A DNA stretch of 64,000 bases from RBC074 sp964470555. GTDB lineage: Bacteria > Acidobacteriota > Blastocatellia > RBC074. The stretch covers positions 1 to 64,000 of the forward strand of contig CAYYDG010000019.1 in NCBI GenBank assembly GCA_964470555.1, given 5' to 3'. The position numbers were made by a program, and so were the translations under genes. Shown in pieces: positions 34,533 through 41,110 of the stretch. Position 1 is the first letter of the stretch. Each line of letters opens with the position of its first letter. The notes below the pieces were generated by a model. It had not been told where the DNA came from. It ran no database searches and saw only the letters and a list, made by a program, of their open reading frames with translations.

Positions 34533-36106
34533 TGGCTGAAGTCCTCATCGCGCCCTTAGGCAATCATCCGGCAATTATTAGCGCAACGGCTCAGAAACTG
34601 CTGGAAGACGGCGTCGCCCTTGAGCGTGTTCACCTCCTTTGCCCGAATGAGCCGTTGATTCGACAGGGCGCTGAGTGGTTGCGCCTGGAGCTTGAAGACA
34701 CGCTCCGGCTTTCAACCGAACAATGCGACCTGCCTTTTGCCGATGCCAATTCAGAGCAAGCGGCAATGGAATACCTACAGGCTTTGGCGGCAACGCTTCA
34801 GACTTGCGAGGCAATGAATGACCGCGTTCATTTGTTGCTGGCGGGTGGGCGGAAAAACCTGTCGGCGTTGACCGGAGTCATCGCACAGTTCTTTCCGTGC
34901 GTGCAGCATCTTTATCATTTGCTTGATGTTTACGAAGACAACCCACTGCGCAGGAATTTGTTTTCAGTAGACGAACTTTGCAGGATGAATGACGCGGATC
35001 GAAGGCTCAAGATGTTTCCGTCTGCCGCGTCGCTGAATCTGTTTGAGGTTCCTTTCCCGCGCTTTGCCGATGTGGCGGCGATTCGCCGCTACCTGCACGA
35101 CCCTTTGGCGCAAGCGATACCGACGCTTTCACTCGACGCAGAAACAGAAGATTTCTACAAAGATATTTTCCAGCAGCGCCGCTCTGAATCACTATTTGAT
35201 CTTCAGCTATCAGAGACGGCCTTTGCCGCTTTCAATGAACTATGGGAACGGGATCGCAATCGCGCAGAGGTCTTCCGCACCTGCTTTGAACAAATGAGAC
35301 AACCGGAGCGGCTCAAAAACGGTGTGCATGGCACGTTTGGCACGTTCCATTTTTATAAACGGCGGCGGACGCCTGAAAGGCCGTTTTTTTACACGAAGCC
35401 CAACCCAATAGCTCTGTATCCGACAAAAGCGGTTAACCACGTAGTAGTTTGCGGGCTTTCGATTGAACAAGGGGATGGGCAGTACGACCCAACCGCAGAT
35501 GAGTTACTGGCAAAGGCTGACAAGACTCCGCAACATTCATTCTCAGACCTGCCAAAGGCTCACAGGAAGATGGTCTTGCTAGCTCCTGTAGGCGATTCGC
35601 CGATGGTTGCCAGTCAGGCTTATACGCTGTTGCGTCAGGAAGGCGAAGTTCTCCGCACCGTGCTCTTGTCCCCAGAGGCCAACCAATCGCTGACAAACCA
35701 GGCACAAGATTTGAAGGCGCATTTCGAGCGCGAAGGGGCAATCTGTGAACTGAAGCCGATTCCCGATTTGGAAGATGTTATGTCAACCGCAGATTGCGAA
35801 GTTTATCTGCGGTTCGTCGCTCAAACCATCGCGGAGTTGCAGGAGCAATATCAAGACGCAGATATCAACCTGCTGCTTTCCGGCGGACGCAAAAGTATGG
35901 CGGCATTGAATCTCTTCGCCGCTCAACGAACAGGGTTGACCAAAGTTTCGCATACGCTGATCACCGACCCTGCGCTTGAGCTGCAAATTGAAGCTGACTT
36001 GAAGAACGCCGCATCCGCCAAAGCGCGCCGCGAGATTTTGTTCCTTCGCCAATATTGCTTGGATCAGTTCACCCTATTTTCTGTCCCTGTGTTTCCAATC
36101 GTATAA
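34532..36106 (+). CDS. Tandem double-CARF-like protein with an unassigned central domain
   Basis: A 524-residue protein. Two separate copies of a CARF-like Rossmann domain are visible: residues 1-165, with LLLAGGRKNLSAL at 102-114, and 345-490, with LLLSGGRKSMAAL at 447-459. The GGRK motif is the ligand-binding and ring-nuclease signature seen in NE0113-type and related CARF proteins. Between them lies a segment (about 200-340) with a helical part and a basic, strand-rich part (GTFGTFHFYKRRRTPERPFF). It may be an effector domain; RLKNGVH at 260-266 fits the spacing R-x4-6-H but its surroundings do not look like HEPN. It overlaps the last RAMP gene, so it is made with the effector complex. It could be an effector, a ring nuclease, or both. 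Confidence 0.75.
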   Translation: MAEVLIAPLGNHPAIISATAQKLLEDGVALERVHLLCPNEPLIRQGAEWLRLELEDTLRLSTEQCDLPFADANSEQAAMEYLQALAATLQTCEAMNDRVHLLLAGGRKNLSALTGVIAQFFPCVQHLYHLLDVYEDNPLRRNLFSVDELCRMNDADRRLKMFPSAASLNLFEVPFPRFADVAAIRRYLHDPLAQAIPTLSLDAETEDFYKDIFQQRRSESLFDLQLSETAFAAFNELWERDRNRAEVFRTCFEQMRQPERLKNGVHGTFGTFHFYKRRRTPERPFFYTKPNPIALYPTKAVNHVVVCGLSIEQGDGQYDPTADELLAKADKTPQHSFSDLPKAHRKMVLLAPVGDSPMVASQAYTLLRQEGEVLRTVLLSPEANQSLTNQAQDLKAHFEREGAICELKPIPDLEDVMSTADCEVYLRFVAQTIAELQEQYQDADINLLLSGGRKSMAALNLFAAQRTGLTKVSHTLITDPALELQIEADLKNAASAKARREILFLRQYCLDQFTLFSVPVFPIV

Positions 36107-36161
36107 AAGAAAGTTGCAGCGCTCGGCAGATTCAAACAAAGAGTGAGCGAATAAAACGACA

Positions 36162-36542
36162 ATGATCGTAGTCAACTTTTCACATCCACTAACGCCTGCA
36201 CAGCAAACGGCGATTGAAGCCTTGACGCAGGAAAAGACAGGGCGACTGATCGAGGTCAAGACTCACTTCAACGAAGCGCAGCCTTATACCGAACAAGCCC
36301 GCGCGCTGGTGGAATCCGTCGGGTTGACTCCGGCGCAGTGGCAGCAGGAAAAGCTGCTTATCAATCCGCCTTCGTTGAGCGTCATCGCCGCGTTGGTGTT
36401 GGCGGAACTGCATGGGCGGATGGGGTATTTTCCTTCGATTATTCGCTTGCGTCCCGTGCCGGGCAGTATGCCGCCACAATTCGAAGTCGCGGAAATTCTG
36501 AATCTGCACTCGGTCAGGGAACAGGCGCGGTTGGAGCGGTAA
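36162..36542 (+). CDS. csx15: Csx15-like CRISPR accessory protein
   Basis: A 126-residue protein that fits what I remember of Csx15: the N-terminal MIVVNFSHPLTPAQQ, a central LLINPPSLSVIAALVLAEL, HGRMGYFPSIIRLRPVPGS and the closing FEVAEILNL strand. Csx15 genes occur only near type III systems and are thought to bind or degrade cyclic oligoadenylate, so a damping role in signalling is inferred. It lies 55 bases after the double-CARF gene, just outside the overlapping core operon. The family call is from memory of the pattern, not from a search. Confidence 0.65.
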   Translation: MIVVNFSHPLTPAQQTAIEALTQEKTGRLIEVKTHFNEAQPYTEQARALVESVGLTPAQWQQEKLLINPPSLSVIAALVLAELHGRMGYFPSIIRLRPVPGSMPPQFEVAEILNLHSVREQARLER

Positions 36543-36614
36543 TCTGGAGTGCGCGCGACTTGTCGCCACTTTTCGTTCTTTGCCGGAAAGTTCGATGTCC
36601 CAGAAGAGTCTGCC

Positions 36615-36706
36615 GGAGAAAGCCAAAGCTGCGACAAGTCGCAGCACTCCAAAGTTCGCAGGAGAAAGCCAAAGCTGCGACAAGTCGCAGCACTCCAAAG
36701 TTCGCA
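36615..36706. repeat. Two perfect 46-bp tandem repeats carrying a ribosome site
   Basis: Copies at 36615-36660 and 36661-36706 are identical. Each starts GGAGAAAGCC, contains the palindrome GCTGCGACAAGTCGCAGC and ends AAAGTTCGCA. A third start of the unit (GGAGAA) follows at 36707 and serves as the ribosome site of the next gene. A degenerate inverted copy of the palindrome is at 36546-36573 and another inverted copy at 26229-26254, so this is a dispersed family. Confidence 0.85.
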
Positions 36707-36719
36707 GGAGAATTGAATC

Positions 36720-37886
36720 GTGCAACGCAACATCCTGTTATGTGTCGCGGGGTTAACGCCGCAAATCATCACCGAAACGCTGTATTTCCTGACCCAAAAG
36801 CGCCGCGAGCGTGTGGATGAGATTCGCGTCATCACCACGTTGCCGGGACAAGACAAATTGCTCAAAAGTTTGCTCGATCCGCAGGCGGGGAAGTTCTTCG
36901 CGTTTTGCCGCGATTACGGGATTGATCCGGCGAGCATTCAATTTGATCGCACTTCGATCAGCGCCGTGCAGACTTCGGATGGAAAAACCCTGGATGACAT
37001 TCGGCTGAACGAAGAAAACAATCGCACCGCTGACCGCATTTGCGAAATCGTCAGGGAACTGGCCAAAGACGACAATGCGCGCATTCACGCTTCGGCGGCG
37101 GGCGGGCGCAAGACGATGGGAATCTTTCTGGCCAACGCCATGCAATTGTTCGGGCGGCGGCAAGATGCGCTCTCGCACGTGTTGGTCAATGAGCCATTCG
37201 AAAATCACCAGGAGTTTTTTTATCCACCGCCGCAAGCCGTGACGCTGGATTTGAAAGATCGCCAGGAAAACTTCATCGGGCAGGCTTCGACCGCTGACGC
37301 CCGCATCGAATTGGCCGACATTCCTTTTGTGCGATTGCGTGGCGTGTTGAAAGACTGGTTGGCAGAATTGCCGCACAGTTATGGCGAAATCGTCGAACGT
37401 GCGCAAACCGAATTGGATTTGCAGGACGCCGCACACGATTTGCGGCTGAATTGCGGACGAAAAAAAGTTGCGTTGTTAAATCATCGCGCAAACTTGTCCG
37501 AGCGTGAATTTTTCATTTATTTGCACTTTGCGCGCGCCCGTAAAGAACAATTGGGAGAGAATGGTTTTTTCAGTGTCGCTGAACTCAGCTACGACAGTTT
37601 GAACCAGACGTTTCAGGCGCTCAGCCGCGCTTGTGGCAAAGAGCGCGATATTGAAGATCATGGTTTCTTGTTCAAGGAAACCGCGCTAAACAAAATTATT
37701 ACGCTGGTTAAAAAAGGAGATTTCTATAAGCTGCAAGAGGAAGTGTTGAATGAAGTCTTTTCCCGGATCAAAAATAAACTCAACCGGGCTGGCCTGCCTG
37801 AACGCTGCGCCATCATTCCAAGCGGCAAATATGGTGCGAAAAAATATGGTCTGAATATCGCGCCTGAACGAATTCACTGGTCATAA
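36720..37886 (+). CDS. NE0113-type CRISPR ring nuclease/CARF protein
   Basis: A 388-residue protein of the Cas_NE0113 group, annotated elsewhere as a CRISPR-associated ring nuclease. The N-terminal CARF fold begins ILLCVAGLTPQIITETLYFL; RIHASAAGGRKTMGIFLANA (121-140) holds the GGRK ligand loop, and LSHVLVNEPFENHQEFFYPP follows, as is usual for the family. The C-terminal 190 residues are less conserved, with a helical part (GEIVERAQTELDLQDAAH) and a possible winged helix near the end. No HEPN R-x4-6-H motif was found. It should degrade or sense cyclic oligoadenylate. The start is GTG 36720, with AGGAG 9 bases upstream inside a repeat. Confidence 0.8.
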   Translation: MQRNILLCVAGLTPQIITETLYFLTQKRRERVDEIRVITTLPGQDKLLKSLLDPQAGKFFAFCRDYGIDPASIQFDRTSISAVQTSDGKTLDDIRLNEENNRTADRICEIVRELAKDDNARIHASAAGGRKTMGIFLANAMQLFGRRQDALSHVLVNEPFENHQEFFYPPPQAVTLDLKDRQENFIGQASTADARIELADIPFVRLRGVLKDWLAELPHSYGEIVERAQTELDLQDAAHDLRLNCGRKKVALLNHRANLSEREFFIYLHFARARKEQLGENGFFSVAELSYDSLNQTFQALSRACGKERDIEDHGFLFKETALNKIITLVKKGDFYKLQEEVLNEVFSRIKNKLNRAGLPERCAIIPSGKYGAKKYGLNIAPERIHWS

Positions 37887-38073
37887 CCTCGCCGTTTTCC
37901 CACCTGACAAACAACCTTGCTTGAATTCATAGCAACCTTGCCGAAAAGGTTGTTTAGAACTGCCCGTAAACCTCCTTACCCGGATACTTCGCCTCGTCGA
38001 AGGCATGGCAGTGAGTGCCGCTGTTTTGCTGTTCGACTTGATGTAGGTTCGGTTTTCGCACGAGGAGGAAGCT

Positions 38074-39747
38074 ATGCAGACCAAACAGCTCAAACAGATT
38101 GAATCCAACATCACGCAGGGGTCCGTGTCGTCGCGGTTGAGGGCAGCCGAAGAGGCGATTCCCGATTTGCGGCAGGATTTGAAGCGGCTCAGCGAAACGG
38201 CGCGTGCCAAATGCACAGAGTACACGGCGACGTTCGAAGCGTGGACTTCGCGCGCGGTCAACGGCGTGATGCGTCCGCTGGCTATCGAACGCGATGTGCG
38301 CGATGCACGATTGGCCAATGTCGTCGCCTGGGGATTGACCGGGACCGAATTGGCGCTGAGCGTGTTTTTGGCCCTGATGTTTTTGGTCAATCCGGTGTTC
38401 GTGGTGTTGCTGGCTCTGGTGGGCATCTTTTCGATGAAATCGGCGTTGCTGATGATCTGGCGAGACGACGCGCAGCCGCAACGAACGCGCAGCAGGTTGT
38501 TGTGGTGGGTGCTGGCGCCTTCGTTGGCGGTGACGCTGCTGTCGTTGACGGTGTTGTTGTTCACGCGCGGCGTGATGGGATGGCTGGCATTGTTGCTGTT
38601 GCCGTTTTTGAACCTGGCATTGTTTGCGCTCAGTCTGGGCGTGATGTGCCTGGCCGCCGGGTTGTTCGCTCTGGGCTACTTGTTGTCGTGGAGCCGCCAC
38701 GCCGAACAGAAATTCAACGCGCTGGAACGCGAAGCGGTGGAAACCCGTCGCGTGTTGCAAAAAGCCGAACAGGTTGTCGCGGAATTGCGCGGACGCGGCA
38801 TCGGCGGTTCGAGCGCGGTTCAGGAACAATGGCCAACCACGCTGGATGTGTCGCAGGAAGTCTCCACGCAGATTGTGCCGGTGCGGCAATCGCAATCGGA
38901 ACAGGCTTCGCCAAAACGTCGAACCGGCGGCAATGGATTTTGGGCAGCCGGGGTGATGTTGGCGGCGTTGTGGGGCGGCGGTTGCGATTCCATCGGCGCT
39001 TCGCCGTCTTCTCAATCTGGGCAATCTGGGCAATCTGGCGCTGTGGAATCAGTCAAACCAACTCCATCAACCAATGCCGCCGATTCGGCGACGCTGGAAT
39101 TGTGGCTCGATTGGTCGCTCAGCGCCGAATCGCAACCGTATGACGAAGCCGTGCGCGGGTTCATTGCGGCTCTGCCGGAGTTGGTCAAACGACACGAATT
39201 GGGGCGCGTGACGGCGTTGCAATTCACCAATCGCGCCTGGAGCGCCCCGACGGTTTTCGATCTGTCGTTGCCCGTGCCGAACACCGCAATCGCGCAAAGC
39301 GAATCGGGTGTGCTGTTCGGCAAAATCTCCGAAGAGCAACGCACTCAGGCAGGCGAACGATACCGCGCCGAATTGGCCAACGTTTTGGCAACCATCACGC
39401 CGGAAAAACTGTTGCCTGCGGGCGTTGCCGAACCGCCTTGCACAGACATTCAAGGCGTGTTCGAACGCGCAGCCGTTTCAGGGCGAACGCAGCGGCGGTT
39501 GGTTTTTGTGGTGACGGACGGCGAAGAAAACTGTTCGCGCCAATTGCGTCCGGTTGATCTGGCGCAATCGAACGCAGGAATTGTCGTTGTGTTGTTGCCG
39601 GAAAAACAGACTGCCGGGAAACAAACACGCCCAGACGAACAATGGCGAGTGCGGCGAGATGCGTTGGCGCAAATTGCGCCGGGCGTGGTGGTGATTCCGC
39701 ATTTCGGCGATTGGATTGCCGCGGCGGCGCAAGCCGGAAAACGATGA
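38074..39747 (+). CDS. Multi-pass membrane protein with a C-terminal VWA domain, inside the CRISPR locus
   Basis: A 557-residue protein that I do not recognise as a described CRISPR accessory. It has a charged N-terminal coil (1-80), four or five membrane helices at about 84-205 (for example VFLALMFLVNPVFVVLLALVG), a coiled coil at 208-240, a linker, another hydrophobic segment ending in a lipobox-like LAALWGGGCDS (Cys304), a Gly/Ser/Gln-rich spacer, and a VWA domain at about 340-555. The MIDAS residues are present: D346, S348 and S350 in DWSLSAE, T457 in PCTDIQG, and TDGEE at 481-485. It has an excellent GAGGAGG ribosome site. Same strand and spacing suggest membership of the locus; the function is unknown. 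Confidence 0.72.
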   Translation: MQTKQLKQIESNITQGSVSSRLRAAEEAIPDLRQDLKRLSETARAKCTEYTATFEAWTSRAVNGVMRPLAIERDVRDARLANVVAWGLTGTELALSVFLALMFLVNPVFVVLLALVGIFSMKSALLMIWRDDAQPQRTRSRLLWWVLAPSLAVTLLSLTVLLFTRGVMGWLALLLLPFLNLALFALSLGVMCLAAGLFALGYLLSWSRHAEQKFNALEREAVETRRVLQKAEQVVAELRGRGIGGSSAVQEQWPTTLDVSQEVSTQIVPVRQSQSEQASPKRRTGGNGFWAAGVMLAALWGGGCDSIGASPSSQSGQSGQSGAVESVKPTPSTNAADSATLELWLDWSLSAESQPYDEAVRGFIAALPELVKRHELGRVTALQFTNRAWSAPTVFDLSLPVPNTAIAQSESGVLFGKISEEQRTQAGERYRAELANVLATITPEKLLPAGVAEPPCTDIQGVFERAAVSGRTQRRLVFVVTDGEENCSRQLRPVDLAQSNAGIVVVLLPEKQTAGKQTRPDEQWRVRRDALAQIAPGVVVIPHFGDWIAAAAQAGKR

Positions 39748-39753
39748 AACCCT

Positions 39754-39814
39754 GTTCAGAGCACAAGCTAAAGCTTGTCGTCCTGATCCTCAAGCTAAAG
39801 CTTGTACTCTGAAC
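39754..39814. repeat. Imperfect 61-bp inverted repeat
   Basis: The outer arms GTTCAGAGCACAAGCT and AGCTTGTACTCTGAAC pair with one mismatch, and each arm contains the small palindrome AAGCTAAAGCTT. It lies between the VWA membrane gene and the RDD-like gene, and may act as a transcript-end hairpin. It is of the same REP-like style as the other elements. Confidence 0.6.
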
Positions 39815-39839
39815 TTCTTTTCCAGAGAGGAACGTCAAA

Positions 39840-40114
39840 TGTTGTTATTTGATTCAATGCAGGGCAAAGCGACATCGGTTCAATCCGCAACGACAAACGC
39901 CGCAACGGGGCGGCCTGTCGTGTGGCGGCGCGCGTTGGCCGCGTTGATTGACCGTCTGGCGCCGTTGCCTTTTCTGGCTTTCTTTGTTTCCGAATGGGCG
40001 TTGCTCGAATTACAAGCTCGTCAATTCGCCCGTGTCGTGATGGATGAAGAGGCGGTTTATCAACCATTTCAGTCGGTAGTCCGACAGGCTGCCAGCCTGT
40101 CGTTGGCTTCGTGA
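39840..40114 (+). pseudogene. RDD-like membrane ORF, truncated by a repeat element
   Basis: A 91-codon open frame with a GAGAGGA ribosome site. Residues 25-75 match the start of RDD-family membrane proteins: VVWRRALAALIDRLAPLPFL, the Arg-Arg and Asp pattern that names the family, then a helix. RDD proteins normally have about three membrane spans; here the frame runs into the 80-bp tandem repeat at 40071, and the last 14 residues (SVVRQAASLSLAS) are encoded by repeat sequence. I take it as the remains of an RDD gene cut by the repeat, though a short functional peptide cannot be excluded. It lies 136 bases before cas2. Confidence 0.5.
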
Positions 40115-40230
40115 AGCGTTACATCAAAACCCTCGACAAGGTTGGAAAGTAGTCGGTAGTCCGACAGGCTGCCAGCCTGTCGTTGACTTCGTGAAGCGTT
40201 ACATCAAAACCCTCGACAAGCTGGCAGCTT
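40071..40230. repeat. Two 80-bp tandem repeats with an inner palindrome, upstream of cas2
   Basis: Units at 40071-40150 and 40151-40230 are nearly identical. Each begins AGTCGGTAGTCCGACAGG and contains the palindrome GACAGGCTGCCAGCCTGTC, then GTGAAGCGTTACATC. The second unit ends in CTGGCAGCTTGTCGGAC, which pairs with its own palindrome region. The cas2 ATG is 19 bases beyond the second unit, so the repeat makes up most of the cas2 upstream region and can form strong hairpins in its mRNA. Confidence 0.85.
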
Positions 40231-40249
40231 GTCGGACAGCTAACTTTTT

Positions 40250-40525
40250 ATGTTCATCGTTCTGGCTTACGACATTCCCGATAACCGTCGTCGCGCGCGT
40301 TTGTTCAAAACCTTGAAACGGTTTGGATGGGCCGTGCAGGAAAGCGTCTTTGAATTTCACCTGAATGTCGGGGAATTCACGCGTCTCAAGCAGCTCATTC
40401 AAACCATCGTTGACCCGATGGAAGATCACGTTCGGTATTACCAGCTATGTCCAACCTGTCACGCACGAACCGAAATGACCCCGCCCAGCATTCAATCAAC
40501 CGACCCGACGGCGGTGGTGGTGTGA
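40250..40525 (+). CDS. cas2: Cas2 spacer-acquisition protein
   Basis: A 91-residue Cas2. The N-terminal strand and turn MFIVLAYDIPDNRRRARLFK carry the conserved Asp, and RFGWAVQESVFEFHLN and DHVRYYQLCPTC complete the ferredoxin-like fold. Cas2 forms the core of the Cas1-Cas2 integrase that inserts new spacers. No cas1 gene is present in this window, which is unusual because the two are almost always adjacent. The upstream region is taken up by a tandem repeat and shows no clear ribosome site. Its stop overlaps the next start as GTGA. The C-terminal tail after residue 75 is not conserved. Confidence 0.92.
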   Translation: MFIVLAYDIPDNRRRARLFKTLKRFGWAVQESVFEFHLNVGEFTRLKQLIQTIVDPMEDHVRYYQLCPTCHARTEMTPPSIQSTDPTAVVV

Positions 40526-40857
40526 CGCAATTGTCGGCCTGGTGGCGACGCCAGGTTCATCCTGATGCGATTCGGTTGCTCACCACGCGCCGAATCTTTG
40601 ATCGAGGGCTGATTTATTTCCAATCCGGGTGTGTTCGCTCTTTGCAAATCGCCCCCAAGGAGGTGATTGCCAGCGTGCAGGGAAGCTCTCTTTATCAGGT
40701 AAAGCTCCGGTGTCGAAAGAAGAGGGAACTGCAAACCTACTGTTCTTGCCCATTTGCGAGCGAAGGAGCCGTTTGCAAGCACTTGGTTGCTGTCGCTTGT
40801 GCGATTCACCATCTCTCAACTGCTGAACCAGATGTACCAGCCGAAAAATCGCCTTAA
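40522..40857 (+). CDS. SWIM zinc-finger protein coupled to cas2
   Basis: A 111-residue protein with a SWIM-type zinc site, C-x-C ... C-x-H, in TYCSCPFASEGAVCKHLVAV (about residues 72-91). The rest is a basic domain (SAWWRRQVHPDAIRLLTTRR, then FDRGLIYFQSGCVRSLQI), which is how SWIM proteins such as the N-terminal part of some helicases begin. I placed the start at GTG 40522, which overlaps the cas2 stop as GTGA and matches the beginning of the protein-like sequence; the ATG at 40447 lies inside cas2. SWIM domains bind nucleic acid or proteins. Coupling to cas2 and position next to the leader suggest a role in adaptation, but this is inference. Confidence 0.65.
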   Translation: MTQLSAWWRRQVHPDAIRLLTTRRIFDRGLIYFQSGCVRSLQIAPKEVIASVQGSSLYQVKLRCRKKRELQTYCSCPFASEGAVCKHLVAVACAIHHLSTAEPDVPAEKSP

Positions 40858-41110
40858 CTTCTTTGTTTGCAATCAAGGCTGCTTTGGTAAATGTCTGCCT
40901 GATTTTGAAACACTTTCCGCTAACTACCTGATTGGCCGCAAGTTAACCTGCAAATGCAAGATTCGTTTTTAAGGGAGATGTGATCTTATTGAGACACAAG
41001 GCTTTAGCGCGATTTTGGCTCATTTTTTCTGGATGGTTTTAGCTTTTTTTCGGAGATGTGCAAAATCGCTACCGCAAATCCTCTTGATTGTGGTATTTAC
41101 AGAGGCAAGA
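40858..41110 (+). promoter_or_regulatory. CRISPR leader region
   Basis: The 253 bases between the SWIM gene and the first repeat hold no gene. The last 130 bases are T-rich (cattttttctgg, tagctttttttcgg), as leaders often are. The array should be transcribed from here towards cas6: the repeat end ACTGAAAC has the form of a type III crRNA 5' tag in that orientation, and cas2 lies on this side. I did not find a convincing -35/-10 pair. Confidence 0.6.

Noticed and set aside
34532..36106. HEPN domain in the middle of the double-CARF protein because of RLKNGVH
   Set aside because: The spacing R-x5-H fits, but the residues after it look like strands and not a helix bundle. It is kept as an unassigned domain.
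36720..37886. Csm6-like HEPN ribonuclease activity
   Set aside because: The C-terminal half has no R-x4-6-H motif in a suitable helix, so I call only a CARF/ring nuclease protein.
38074..39747. Reading the VWA membrane protein as a lipoprotein
   Set aside because: The lipobox-like Cys304 follows an internal hydrophobic segment and not an N-terminal signal, so lipid attachment is doubtful.
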